Source: Nocardia brasiliensis
GTDB taxonomy: Bacteria > Actinomycetota > Actinomycetes > Mycobacteriales > Mycobacteriaceae
DNA length: 64,000 bases
Reading direction: 5' to 3'
Assembly: GCF_011801125.1 (NCBI RefSeq)
Contig: NZ_CP046171.1
Coordinates: 124,001 to 188,000, forward strand
Shown here: positions 52,324-61,563 of the stretch, one piece after another
Layout of the letters: each line of letters opens with the position of its first letter
How positions within the stretch are numbered: the stretch's first letter is position 1
Notes under the pieces: generated by a model
What the model was told of the DNA's origin: nothing
What the model saw: the letters and a program-made list of their open reading frames with translations, nothing else
Databases searched by the model: none
Position numbers and translations under genes: made by a program

Positions 52324-53628
52324 TCAGTGGCCGCCGAGGACCTCGATCAGAGCGGTGGTCGCCGGCTCGAGCAGTGCCCGAGCGATATCGGCGGCCTCTT
52401 GCGGCCTGCCCGCCGTGATGGCGTCGGCCAATTCGCGATACGCCCCGACATTGCCCACCTCGGCGGACATGATCGGAGCCAACGCCGCGAGCGCGGGTTC
52501 ATACGCGGCGCGCAACATGTTGAACATCAACCGAAAAACGATCGAATCCGCCGCATCAACCACGTGATCCCAGAAATCCAGCGCCACCCGCTGCCGAGCC
52601 ACCGGATCCTCTTCCCCCGCAAGCACTTCCACACTCGCCACGAGCGCGTCGAAGGGCGTGGAAGGCGCGCCGTCGGATGTGGTCGGACGAGCGGTGCGCC
52701 TTGCGGGCGAAGTTCCCGTGGTGGGTGCGTGTTGGGTCGTGGACCCGGTCGGTGCGGTGGAGGTGGTGGTGACCGAGGCGGCGCGGGCGGCAGGCCCGAC
52801 GGGTGCGGCTGTGGTGCGGTAGGTCGTGATCCCTTCAGTAGGTGGGGCGGAAGTGGCGCGCACGGTGGGTGCTGTGGTGTCAGCGGTCCCAGTCGATTCG
52901 GTAAGTGGGGCCGAGGTGTCGTTACTTGGGGCGGGTTCGGTTGGGGAGGCTGAGGTATCGATGGCTGCGGCGGCACCGTCGACCCCGGGTTCAGTGTGTG
53001 CGGGTGAGGTGCCATCGGCTGCGGTGGACAGTGTTGCGGCGTCGGTGGCCGCGGTGGAATCGCTGGCGGTTGGTTCGCCTAGTGCGGTGGGGGTGTCGGA
53101 GGCGGAGGGTCCGACGGGTGCGGCGGCACCGTCGACCGCAGGTTCGGTGTGTGCGGGTGAGGTGCCATCGGCTGCGGTGGACAGTGTTGCGGCGTCGGTG
53201 GCCGCGGTGGAATCGCTGGCGGTTGGTTCAGCGAGCGTGGGCGAAGCGCCACTGGCGGCGGCGCGGGCGGCGGCCAGCTCAGCGACCTTGGGCCCGTTGT
53301 GCAGTCGCGCCTCCAGGATGCTGCGCGCCACGGCGGGGTCCAGCTCACCGGCCTGCACCAGCAGCCGCGGCAACACCTCCAGCCCGGCGCCGCGCCGATA
53401 GTCCAGCACGGTCGTCGCATCCCCTTGCCGCACCGACACCAGCCCCGCCGCCGCCAGCCGCTGCAACGCCTCCCGCACCGCTGGTCGTGACACCCCCAAT
53501 GCCTCTGCCAACTGCCGCTCACTGGGCAGCGTCGCCCCCGGAGCCAGCTCCCCACTCAACACATCCGCCACGATCTGCTCGAAGACATCCCCCGACACCG
53601 ACCGCTTGACCACAGGTTGCAACGCCAT
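52324..53628 (-). CDS. FadR-type GntR regulator with large inserted linker
   Basis: A 434-residue GntR regulator; the family norm is about 230-250. The winged helix occupies residues 1-75 (DVLSGELAPGATLPSERQLAEALGVSRPAVREALQRL), and the FCD ligand domain starts near 85. After the first FCD helix (ILEARLHNGPKVAELAAARAA) about 188 residues of Ala/Thr/Ser/Pro-rich low complexity interrupt it (about 128-315), then FCD resumes at FDALVASVEVLAGEEDPVARQ. The insertion contains a 51-residue-period duplication. ATG 53628 is chosen; the earlier start would be TTG. It probably controls the desaturase gene. Confidence 0.85.
   Translation of the reverse strand: MALQPVVKRSVSGDVFEQIVADVLSGELAPGATLPSERQLAEALGVSRPAVREALQRLAAAGLVSVRQGDATTVLDYRRGAGLEVLPRLLVQAGELDPAVARSILEARLHNGPKVAELAAARAAASGASPTLAEPTASDSTAATDAATLSTAADGTSPAHTEPAVDGAAAPVGPSASDTPTALGEPTASDSTAATDAATLSTAADGTSPAHTEPGVDGAAAAIDTSASPTEPAPSNDTSAPLTESTGTADTTAPTVRATSAPPTEGITTYRTTAAPVGPAARAASVTTTSTAPTGSTTQHAPTTGTSPARRTARPTTSDGAPSTPFDALVASVEVLAGEEDPVARQRVALDFWDHVVDAADSIVFRLMFNMLRAAYEPALAALAPIMSAEVGNVGAYRELADAITAGRPQEAADIARALLEPATTALIEVLGGH
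52966..53229. repeat. 153-base-period direct repeat inside FadR gene
   Basis: A 111-base unit at 52966-53076 recurs nearly unchanged at 53119-53229, in frame (51 codons apart). It encodes TSPAHTEP and TAATDAATLSTAADG blocks of the inserted linker. Confidence 0.85.
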
Positions 53629-53664
53629 ACCCCCACTCTCCGCCAAAGAGGTAAGGAGGTCAAG

Positions 53665-53675
53665 TGGTCAGACCA
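53665..53675. promoter_or_regulatory. FadR-family operator candidate
   Basis: TGGTCAGACCA is a palindrome of the TGGTNNNACCA type used by FadR-like regulators, 37 bases before the FadR start and close to TTGACC promoter-like sequence, suggesting autoregulation. Confidence 0.6.
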
Positions 53676-53996
53676 ATTCACTTCTACCCGCGTCCTCCGT
53701 CACCCCGAGGAGGCTCAAAGCGCCTGCACCAGCACAGCCGCAGCTCGACACCACATCGCGACGCCGGAGACCACAAGGGAATTTCGCGGCAGGCAAGGCG
53801 CAGGTTTGATCACCGGCTGGCGTTTCGACGCCTCCACCGAGCCGACCACACCGCCGGATCTACCGTGGGTGCGTCCGGTCATCGATCGGGTGAACGTCGA
53901 GAGCATCAGCCAACGGACCAGAAATCGCCCCGACCCCCGAAGCCCCAAGCGCATGCGCCCACACGCAGCCCACGGGCGCGCCATCTGTTGGTCAGC

Positions 53997-54059
53997 TGAT
54001 CACCAGGTAATGGTGGCGCAGGCTACTCGCACGTTGCCGCCACCATTACCTGGTGATCA
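53997..54059. repeat. Perfect hairpin with conserved 19-base loop, copy 2
   Basis: A 22-base perfect stem starts TGATCACCAGGTAATGG (53997) and its complement ends at 54059. The loop CAGGCTACTCGCACGTTGC shares 13 of 19 bases with the element at 51489, as does the inner stem GGTGGCG/CGCCACC; the outer stem differs. No gene is seen from 53676 to 54175 apart from this element. Confidence 0.8.
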
Positions 54060-54175
54060 ATTGTCCAGCAACGCATTCGAGCCCCGACGGTACCCACCGG
54101 CCTGGATAGACGCATACCGGCTCACGGACGGATTCAGTGGCTGGCATCCACCGTTCGAGGGCAGGCATGGTCGAC

Positions 54176-55408
54176 CTAGGACGCGTGTGCGTCGGTTCGC
54201 CAGGGGAGAAGCACCGCGCTGGTGAGAAGGATGACGGCGGCGCAGGCCAGGGCCGTGCGAACGCTGGTGGCGGCGGCCAGGAGACCGCCGAGCGCGATGA
54301 AGAGGGGCTGGCAGGCGCGGGCGCTGATCGACCATGCGAGGCCCACCCGGGACATGTACTGGTCGGCGGTGGCGCGCATGCGGAAGGTGGTGAACACCGG
54401 GTTGAAGACACCCGCGCAGAACAGCAGCATTGTTTCCGCGCCGATGATGACGATCAGTCCGACCGGACCGGGTTCGGCGAGCAACAGCAATCCCATCCAG
54501 CAGGTGCGCAGTACACCGAAGCCGAGCAGTACCGCGCGCGCACCGAGACGGGTCACAAAGGCGTTGGTCAGCAGCGAGCCGAGCACACCGCCGAAGGTGG
54601 GCAGACCGAGTGCCAGACCGTATTGCCATGGCGCAAGGTGCAGTTCACGCAGCATGAGCAGCGCCAGCAGGGGGCCGCTGAGCCGGATCGCCCCGCCGAA
54701 GACCATGGCGTTCCAGAACAACGCGTGCAATGTGCGGTGCCGGAAGATGTAGGACCAGCTGCCACCGAGCTCAGCAGTCCATCGGCGTTCGACCGGCGCC
54801 ACCGGTGGCTCGGGCTCGGGTGCGCGCAGGGAGCGAATCCCCAACGCGGACAACAGGAAGCTGACCGCGTCGAGCAAGACCGCGGCGCCGGCACCGAACA
54901 CCCCGATGAGTACACCGCCGAGCGGTGCGCCGAGTCCGCCCACCGTCCACGCGGTCGTTTCGAATCTGCTGTTCGCCGTGGTGAGCAGCGAGGTGGGCAC
55001 CAGAGCCTTGAGGTGGGCGCCGCTGGCCGCACTGAAGACCATGGCGCCCAGTACCTGTGCTGTGGCCACGAAACACAGCTGTCCGTAACTCAATACACCG
55101 AACAACATCGCCGCGGGCACCGTCGCGAGCGCGCCGAAGCTCAGCAGATCCGCACCGATCATGATCGGCCGCTTTCGGCGGAACTCGACGAACGGCCCCA
55201 GTGGCAGGGCGACCACGGCCCCCACCACTGCCGATAACGCCGCAAGCAGCGCGACCCGAAAGTTCGACACCTCCAACACCGAGATCGCGATCAACGGCAA
55301 AGCGCCCATGCTGAGCGCACTTCCGAGCTGGCTGACCGCGAACGCACCCCACAACCGCCGAAAGTCGGTGGACAGTCTCGGTTCCACGCTCGCATCCGAC
55401 CGCACCAC
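54176..55408 (-). CDS. MFS transporter (MFS_3 type)
   Basis: A 410-residue 12-helix carrier. The N-terminus DFRRLWGAFAVSQLGSALSMGALPLIAI and the loop GPFVEFRRKRPIMIGADLLSFGALA are typical of the MFS_3/enterobactin exporter-like group, and the second half repeats with GPLLALLMLRELHLAPWQYGLALG. It is probably an efflux system for a small molecule; the substrate is unknown. The start is GTG 55408. No regulator is adjacent. Confidence 0.85.
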   Translation of the reverse strand: MVRSDASVEPRLSTDFRRLWGAFAVSQLGSALSMGALPLIAISVLEVSNFRVALLAALSAVVGAVVALPLGPFVEFRRKRPIMIGADLLSFGALATVPAAMLFGVLSYGQLCFVATAQVLGAMVFSAASGAHLKALVPTSLLTTANSRFETTAWTVGGLGAPLGGVLIGVFGAGAAVLLDAVSFLLSALGIRSLRAPEPEPPVAPVERRWTAELGGSWSYIFRHRTLHALFWNAMVFGGAIRLSGPLLALLMLRELHLAPWQYGLALGLPTFGGVLGSLLTNAFVTRLGARAVLLGFGVLRTCWMGLLLLAEPGPVGLIVIIGAETMLLFCAGVFNPVFTTFRMRATADQYMSRVGLAWSISARACQPLFIALGGLLAAATSVRTALACAAVILLTSAVLLPWRTDAHAS

Positions 55409-55492
55409 CGAGCCCCCGATCCACTACCGAAACGCGTCAACACGCCACGCTGCCGTCCAGCGGGGACTGTACTGGTGGCGCTGCCTCCGAAT

Positions 55493-55612
55493 CGGCACGC
55501 GGCGTGGGGCGCCGCCGTCGAATCGACTTTCCCGCGAAGGACGGCTCAGCACCGGCACGCAGCGTAAGAGCGTGGCAACCGAATCGACTTTCCGCGCGCG
55601 CCGCTCAGTCCG
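55493..55612. repeat. Two diverged 60-base tandem units
   Basis: CGGCACGCxGCGT recurs at 55493 and 55553, and GAATCGACTTTCC at about 55520 and 55581. They lie in the 353-base stretch 55409-55761, where I see no gene. Confidence 0.5.
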
Positions 55613-55761
55613 ACAGCAATGCGCACGTAGGACGCTCGCCGCATGGCGCGCGTGGGCAACAGCCGTGGCGCGCGGGCGGCGCGAGTTCGGCCCCGGACGG
55701 GCCGCACCCGCCTGGTTCGAGCGGGAAGAAGTATCGCGGTAGTCCACCGGTAGCGGCGGGG

Positions 55762-56418
55762 TCAGCTGGGGTCGGAGCCTTGGATGGCGGACAGCCAGAG
55801 GGCGGCGGAGGCGGCGACGGTGGTGGCGGCGAAGAAGGTGAGTAGGTCGCCGCCGTCGAGGTAGATCCAGAGGAGGGCGGCGAAGGGGGCGGCGACGGTG
55901 GGTTGGGCGTCGAAGAGCAGGCGGCGGCGCAGGCGGGTGGCGGTGTGGACCGGGGCGTCGGGGTCGGGGCGGGACGGGTTGTCGATGAGTCGTCCGGGCG
56001 GTTCGGTGGCGCGGATGCGGCCCGAGGGGTACAGGCGGTGGCCGGCGAGATACACGGTGCGGTCGGTGATTTCGGCCCGGCCCTCGGTGCACGTCATGAG
56101 TCGCGGGTCGAAGTAGACGGGAAGCCAACGGGGCCTGCCGGTTCCGCTGATCTCCAACCAGGACCGGCTGACCAGCCGATACTGCTGCCGGATCCGCGAA
56201 ACGCCGACCGTGCGCGCGGTTGCGGCGGGCCAGAAGGCGAAAACCCCACGCGCGACCCCGATCCGGTAGCCGGAGTAGCCGATGATCCCGAGCGCCACCG
56301 CCGCGAGCGCCGCCACCTGGTCCGGATCGCCGAACGGCGCCCAGGCGAAGCAAACCGCCAGGGCGCCGATCGTCACTGCGAGGGGATAGGCCAGGGGGTG
56401 GCCTGATCCGAATTTCAC
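55762..56418 (-). CDS. Unknown membrane protein at end of Opp operon
   Basis: A 218-residue protein with two N-terminal membrane helices (LAYPLAVTIGALAVCFAW; ALAAVALGIIGYSGYRIGVA), a basic soluble middle (about residues 65-160) and two C-terminal helices (AAPFAALLWIYLDGG; LLTFFAATTVAASAALWLSA). I recognise no family. GTG 56418 overlaps the preceding binding-protein stop as GTGA, so it is translated with the peptide transporter and may serve it. Confidence 0.7.
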   Translation of the reverse strand: MKFGSGHPLAYPLAVTIGALAVCFAWAPFGDPDQVAALAAVALGIIGYSGYRIGVARGVFAFWPAATARTVGVSRIRQQYRLVSRSWLEISGTGRPRWLPVYFDPRLMTCTEGRAEITDRTVYLAGHRLYPSGRIRATEPPGRLIDNPSRPDPDAPVHTATRLRRRLLFDAQPTVAAPFAALLWIYLDGGDLLTFFAATTVAASAALWLSAIQGSDPS

Positions 56419-58106
56419 TTCAAGAAGCCGACTTTCGTGTAGTCGACCGAGGCGAGGCCGAACGCGCCGTAGTTGGCGAGGTTGTCGCGCACCGCGACGG
56501 CGCCCGGCGACTGGACGATCGGCAGCGAGAAGCCTTCCTCGAAGATCATCCGGTCGGCCTTGTTCGCCAGTTCCACGGCCTTCTGCGGGTCGAGTTCCGA
56601 AATGACCTCTTCGATCAGCGCGTTCAGTTCCGGCGTGCCGATCTTGCCCTTGTTGCTTTGCGGGAGCGCGGGATCATAGGCGTAGATCTGCGGCAGCGCG
56701 CCGAGCGGGAAGATGCTTCCGGACCAGGTGAACTGAACGATATCGAAGTTGCCGGGGTCGACGACGTCGGTGAACAAGCCGTTGCCGGGAACCGTCTGAA
56801 TGACGAGCTTGACGCCGACCTTCGCCAGGTTCTGCTGGGCGATCTGCGCGATCTGCACCCAGGCATCCTGCTGGTACATCACATCGCGGATCTCGAGCTT
56901 GCGGCCATCCTTTTCCCGGACGTCTCCGTTGAGTTTCCAGCCCAGCTCGTCGAGCATCCGCGCGGCGGCATCGGGGTCATAGCTCACCGCGGCGGAATTG
57001 TCCTGGTAGCCCTTCTGGCCTTCCATGAAGATGTGGTTGTTCAGTGGCTTCGGATCCTGCACCACACCGTTCTGCGTCGCGGTCGCGATGCCCTGCCGGT
57101 CGATCGCCTTCGAGATCGCCACGCGCAGTTTCGGATCCTCGAGGATCGAGCCGGGCGCGCCGTTGAAGGTGAAGTGGGAGAAGGTCGGCCGCGGCGCCCG
57201 GCGCACCTTGATGCCCGGCGAGTTGGTCGCGGTCTTGACCTCATCGATGCCGGACACGGTGGCGTAGTCGAGCTCGTTGTTCTGCAACGCGCTCATCCGC
57301 GCGGAGTAGTCGAGCACGCTGAAGGTGACGGTATCGAGTTTGGGGGTGTCGCCCCACCATTTCGGGTTCCGGCTCAGCACGATTCGCTGCTGCGCCTTGT
57401 CGATCGAGGTGATGATGAACGGGCCGGACGACACCGGAAGGCTGTTGCGGTCGACGTCGTTGAACGCCTGCGGCGTCGCCATCGACGCTTTCGGGTAGAG
57501 CGGATTGAACAGGCCCTGCCATTCCGCGTAGTGCTTCGCGAAGGTGACGATGGCCTGCCGGTCGTCGACGCCGCGTTCCACCTTCTCGACTCGGCTGTAG
57601 CCCTGGGTCGCCGCCACCTGGAATTCGTTGTTGCGTCCGCTCAGCGCCTCGGCTTGCGCCCGCATGTCTTCCCAGGTGATCGGCGACCCGTCCGACCAGA
57701 TCGCCTTGGGGTTGATGGTGTAGGTGATCTGCTGCGGTTCGGTGCCGGTCAGCTTCACGTCGGTGAAATAGTTGTGGTCGACCGAGATTTCACCGGCCGC
57801 GTTCGAGGTGACCGTGCCCGGCAGCGTCCACGAGACCAGATCCGAGGCCTCACCAGTGGAATCGACGTGATGGGCGTTGAACGTCGCCGGGAAACTGGTG
57901 AGGGTGAGCCGCAGATTGCCGCCGTCGCGCAGCTCGCTCGCGTCCTTCGGATTGATGTCGTTGACCTGGCCGATGCCGACCGAACTCGTTTCCGGCTCAT
58001 CGCCCGAACCACAGCCGGCGACGATCAGCGCCAAGGCGATGGCAGGTGCGGCGCACCGCACGCCGATCGAACGGATACTGCGAGACTTTCGTGCGGGTGA
58101 ATTCAT
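56415..58106 (-). CDS. oppA: Peptide ABC transporter binding lipoprotein, copy 1
   Basis: A 563-residue SBP_bac_5 lipoprotein with lipobox LIVAGCGSG. Features shared with mycobacterial OppA are DINPKD, RDGGNLRLTLTSFPA, TYTINPKAIWSDGSPITWEDMRAQ, GVDDRQAIVTFAKHYAEWQG, NPKWWGDTPKLDTVTF and REKDGRKLEIRDVMY. It binds peptides outside the membrane for an Opp system. It is the most diverged of three tandem copies. ATG 58106 overlaps a stop belonging to a remnant of another copy (see 58103-58143). Confidence 0.92.
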   Translation of the reverse strand: MNSPARKSRSIRSIGVRCAAPAIALALIVAGCGSGDEPETSSVGIGQVNDINPKDASELRDGGNLRLTLTSFPATFNAHHVDSTGEASDLVSWTLPGTVTSNAAGEISVDHNYFTDVKLTGTEPQQITYTINPKAIWSDGSPITWEDMRAQAEALSGRNNEFQVAATQGYSRVEKVERGVDDRQAIVTFAKHYAEWQGLFNPLYPKASMATPQAFNDVDRNSLPVSSGPFIITSIDKAQQRIVLSRNPKWWGDTPKLDTVTFSVLDYSARMSALQNNELDYATVSGIDEVKTATNSPGIKVRRAPRPTFSHFTFNGAPGSILEDPKLRVAISKAIDRQGIATATQNGVVQDPKPLNNHIFMEGQKGYQDNSAAVSYDPDAAARMLDELGWKLNGDVREKDGRKLEIRDVMYQQDAWVQIAQIAQQNLAKVGVKLVIQTVPGNGLFTDVVDPGNFDIVQFTWSGSIFPLGALPQIYAYDPALPQSNKGKIGTPELNALIEEVISELDPQKAVELANKADRMIFEEGFSLPIVQSPGAVAVRDNLANYGAFGLASVDYTKVGFLK

Positions 58107-58143
58107 TTCACGAATCCGATCTCCGAGCGGTCGTAGGGGCAAG
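58103..58143 (-). pseudogene. 3'-end remnant of an oppA copy
   Basis: Forty-one bases read DRSEIGFVK then a stop, matching the end of copy 2 (YTKIGFVK and stop). TCATTTCACGAATCCGATCT is repeated at 58103 and 58144. The remnant's stop overlaps ATG 58106 as ATGA, as if copy 1 was once coupled to a complete gene. Confidence 0.7.
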
Positions 58144-59865
58144 TCATTTCACGAATCCGATCTTGGTGTAGTCGTAGGACGCCAGCCCGGCAGCCCCATA
58201 GTTGGCGAGGTCGGCGCGCACGCCGACGTTGCCCGGGGTTTGGTAGAGCGGCAGCGAGTGTCCTTCTTCGAAGATCTTGCGGTCGACCTCGTTGGCGAGT
58301 TCGATCACCTTCTGCGGATCGAGTTCGGACACGGTGCGTTCGATGAGCGCGTTGAGTTCCGGTGAACCGATGCGGCCGTAGTTGCCTTGCAGATCGTCGG
58401 GGTTGTAGGCGAAGACCTGCGCCAGGTCGCCGATCGGGAACGCGTCGCCGACCAGCGAGAACTGGGCGACGTCGAAGTTGCCCGGCCGGATGACATCGGT
58501 GAAAAGGCCTTGCGCGGGCCGGGTGTCGATGATGAGCTTGACGCCGACCTGGGCCAGGTTCTGCTGCATGATCTGCGCCATCTGAATCCAGCCCTGGCTG
58601 TTGAGCATGACGTCGCGGATCTCGAGCTTGCGCCCGTCTTTCTCCCGGACGTCGCCGTTGAGCTTCCAGCCGAGTTCGTCGAGCATCCGCGCGGCCGCCG
58701 CGGGGTCGTAGGCGACGGGCGCCGAATTGTCTTGGTAGCCGACCTGTCCGGCGAGGAAGACGTGACTGTTCAGCGGCTTCGGATCTTCCACCATGCCGTT
58801 GTGGATGGCGGTGACGATGCCCTGCCGGTCGATGGCCTTCGAGATCGCCACGCGCAGTTGGCGATCGGCGAGGATGGCGCCGGGCGCCCCGTTGAAGCGA
58901 AGGTGGCCCCAGAAGTTGCTGGTCGCCCGGCGGATCGCGATGCCGGGGGTGTTCTTCGCGGTGCGCACGTCGTCGATGGTGCCGAGGCCGACGGCATCGA
59001 TCTCGTTGTTCTGCAGCGCGGGCACCATCGCGGCGGGGTCGAGCACGCTGAAGGTGATGGTGTCGAGCTTCGGCTCGGCACCCCACCATTTCGGATTGTG
59101 GCCGAGCACCACCCGTCGCTGGGTCCGGTCGACCGACTGCACGACGAACGGCCCTGCGGTCAGGGTGATTCCGTTGATCAGGCTCTTGTTGAACGCCTCG
59201 GGATCCGCGGTCACCGACCGGTGGAACAGGAACGCTTCCCCGGCGAACTGCCCCTGCCATTCGGCGTAGGGCTGCTTGAAGGTGATGACGGCCTGCCGGT
59301 CGTCGACGCCGCGTTCGACTTTGGCCACTCGATCGAAGCCGAACGACTGCGCGACCAGGAACCGTTTGTCGGCGCCGTTCAACGCCGCACCCTGAGCACG
59401 CATGTCCTCCCAGGTGATCGGCGAGCCGTCGGACCATACCGCCTTCGGGTTGATCGTGTAGGTGACGACCTGCGGGTCGGTGCTGGTGAGCTGGATATCG
59501 GTGAAGTAGTCGGTGTCGATGCTGAGCTTGCCTGCGGCATCGGTCCGGTACGCGCGTGGCATGGTCGGCCGCAGGATGCTGCTGATCGTGGCGTCGTTGC
59601 CGTCGATGGACAGCGTGTTCCAATTCTCCGGAATCGCCGAGATCGCCAGCCGCAGGTTGCCGCCGTCGCGTAACTCGTCGCGCTCCTTGGGATTGATGTC
59701 GTTGGTCGTGCTCAACGCGCCCGTCTCGCCCTGCGCATGACCGGTGTCGTCGGAACTCGCGCAACCGCTGACGAGCAGACCGAGCGCGACCATCGGAACG
59801 GCGAATCGGGTTGCGGCCGAACGTCGCCACAGGGACGTCCGACCGCGGGCTATGGTATGGCTCAC
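58144..59865 (-). CDS. oppA: Peptide ABC transporter binding lipoprotein, copy 2
   Basis: A 573-residue paralogue with lipobox LLVSGCASS, then DINPKERDELRDGGNLRLAIS, TYTINPKAVWSDGSPITWEDMRAQ, GVDDRQAVITFKQPYAEWQG, and the ending YDYTKIGFVK. It keeps the same domain order as OppA. GTG 59865 overlaps the stop of copy 3 as GTGA. Differences among copies concentrate in the middle, which may change peptide preference. Confidence 0.92.
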   Translation of the reverse strand: MSHTIARGRTSLWRRSAATRFAVPMVALGLLVSGCASSDDTGHAQGETGALSTTNDINPKERDELRDGGNLRLAISAIPENWNTLSIDGNDATISSILRPTMPRAYRTDAAGKLSIDTDYFTDIQLTSTDPQVVTYTINPKAVWSDGSPITWEDMRAQGAALNGADKRFLVAQSFGFDRVAKVERGVDDRQAVITFKQPYAEWQGQFAGEAFLFHRSVTADPEAFNKSLINGITLTAGPFVVQSVDRTQRRVVLGHNPKWWGAEPKLDTITFSVLDPAAMVPALQNNEIDAVGLGTIDDVRTAKNTPGIAIRRATSNFWGHLRFNGAPGAILADRQLRVAISKAIDRQGIVTAIHNGMVEDPKPLNSHVFLAGQVGYQDNSAPVAYDPAAAARMLDELGWKLNGDVREKDGRKLEIRDVMLNSQGWIQMAQIMQQNLAQVGVKLIIDTRPAQGLFTDVIRPGNFDVAQFSLVGDAFPIGDLAQVFAYNPDDLQGNYGRIGSPELNALIERTVSELDPQKVIELANEVDRKIFEEGHSLPLYQTPGNVGVRADLANYGAAGLASYDYTKIGFVK

Positions 59866-61550
59866 TGCACGAATCCGATCTTGGTGTAGTCGTAGGACGC
59901 CAGCCCCGGCGAGCCGAAGTTGGCGATATCGGCGCGCACGCCCCAGTTGCCTTCGGACTGGGTCAGTGGCAGCGAATGTCCCTCCTCGAACACCTTCCGG
60001 TCCACCTCGTTGGCGAGTGCGATCGCCTTCTGCGGATCCAGTTCGGACAGGGTGCGATCGATGAGGTCGTTGAGTTCCGGTGAGCCGATCTGACCGAAGT
60101 TGTTCTGCCAGTCGCCGGGATGGAACCCGTAGGTCTGCGGGATGCTGCTGAACGGGAACGCGTCACCGACGTAGATGAACTGCGCGGCGTCGAAGTTGCC
60201 CGGGATGATCACGTCGGTGAAGTAGCCCGCGCCCGGTTTGGTGTCGATGATGAGCTTGACGCCGATCTGGGCGAGGTTCTGCTGGATGATCTGCGCGATC
60301 TGCACCCAGACGTCGTCCTTGTACATGACGTCGCGGATCTCGAGCTTGCGGCCGTCCTTTTCCCTGGTGTCGCCGTTGAGCTTCCAGCCGAGCGCGTCGA
60401 GTTCCTTTGCCGCGGCGGCGGGGTCGTAGCCGAGGCTGTTGTCCTGGTAGCCCTTCTGCCCTTCCAGGAAGACGTGGTTGTTCAGCGGCTTCGGCTGCTC
60501 AACCAGGCCGTTCTGCACAGCGCTCGCGATGCCCTGCCGGTCGATCGCCTTCGAGATCGCCACGCGCAGCGCGGGATCGGCGAGGATGGAGCCGGGGGCG
60601 CCGTTGAAGGTGATGTGGCGCCAGCGATTACCCGGCGCGCGCCGGATGGCGACGTCCTTGGACCGCCGCAGCGTCGTCACGTCGTCGAGGGTGCGCAGCT
60701 GCGCGGCATCGAGCTCGTTGTTCTGCACGGCCTGTACCCAGGCGGTGCTGTCGAGCACGCTGTAGGTGATGGTGTCGAGCCTGGGTTTGTCGCCCCACCA
60801 GTTCGGGTTGCGGCCCAGCACGATTCGGCCCTGCCCGCGATCGGTCGACTGGACCAGGAACGGGCCCGCGGTCGGCCCCATGGTGTCGATCAGGCCCTTG
60901 TTGAAGGTCTCCGGATCGGCGGTGACCGACTTGGGGAACAGCGACATGTTCCCGGCGAACTGTCCGCGCCACTCGGTGAACGGCTGTTTGAACGTGATGA
61001 CCGCCTGCCGGTCGTCCACCCCGCGCTCCACCTTCGCCACCCGGTCGAAGCCGACCGTGATGGCGATCAGGTAGCGCTTGTCGGTGCCGTCGAGTGCCTT
61101 CGCCTGGGACGCGATGTCTTCCCAGGTGATCGGGTTGCCGTCGGACCACACGGCTTTCGGGTTGATCGTGTAGGTGACCACCTGCGGGTCGGTACTGGTG
61201 AGCTGCACGTCGGTGAAATAGTCGGTGTCGACGGTGAACTCGCCCGCGGCGTTCGTGCGGAACGCCCTCGGCATCAGCGGCCGTTCGATGTCGGCGATTT
61301 CGGCGTCGTTGCCGTCCACCGACAGCGTGTTCCAGTTCGCCGGGAACGCCGTGGTCGGCAGCCGCAGGTTGCCGCCGTCGCGCAGCTGCGCGGGGTCCTT
61401 CGGGTTGATGTCGCTGGTGCTGCCGATCGCGCTGGTCACACCGCTGGCCGAGTCGGCGTCGTCGGTGCCGCAACCCGTCACGACAAGGGCCAGCGCGACC
61501 AGCGGTATCGCGCAGCGCAGTGCTAACTCTCGGCTCGATCGGACCCTCAT
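59862..61550 (-). CDS. oppA: Peptide ABC transporter binding lipoprotein, copy 3
   Basis: A 562-residue paralogue with lipobox LVVTGCGTD, TSDINPKDPAQLRDGGNLRL, INPKAVWSDGNPITWEDIASQ, GVDDRQAVITFKQPFTEWRG and NNHVFLEGQKGYQDNS. It is the copy nearest the ATPase gene (13-base gap) and so probably in the ancestral OppA position. GGGGAG lies about 5 bases before ATG 61550. Confidence 0.93.
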   Translation of the reverse strand: MRVRSSRELALRCAIPLVALALVVTGCGTDDADSASGVTSAIGSTSDINPKDPAQLRDGGNLRLPTTAFPANWNTLSVDGNDAEIADIERPLMPRAFRTNAAGEFTVDTDYFTDVQLTSTDPQVVTYTINPKAVWSDGNPITWEDIASQAKALDGTDKRYLIAITVGFDRVAKVERGVDDRQAVITFKQPFTEWRGQFAGNMSLFPKSVTADPETFNKGLIDTMGPTAGPFLVQSTDRGQGRIVLGRNPNWWGDKPRLDTITYSVLDSTAWVQAVQNNELDAAQLRTLDDVTTLRRSKDVAIRRAPGNRWRHITFNGAPGSILADPALRVAISKAIDRQGIASAVQNGLVEQPKPLNNHVFLEGQKGYQDNSLGYDPAAAAKELDALGWKLNGDTREKDGRKLEIRDVMYKDDVWVQIAQIIQQNLAQIGVKLIIDTKPGAGYFTDVIIPGNFDAAQFIYVGDAFPFSSIPQTYGFHPGDWQNNFGQIGSPELNDLIDRTLSELDPQKAIALANEVDRKVFEEGHSLPLTQSEGNWGVRADIANFGSPGLASYDYTKIGFVQ

Positions 61551-61563
61551 CGCGCTCCCCTTA

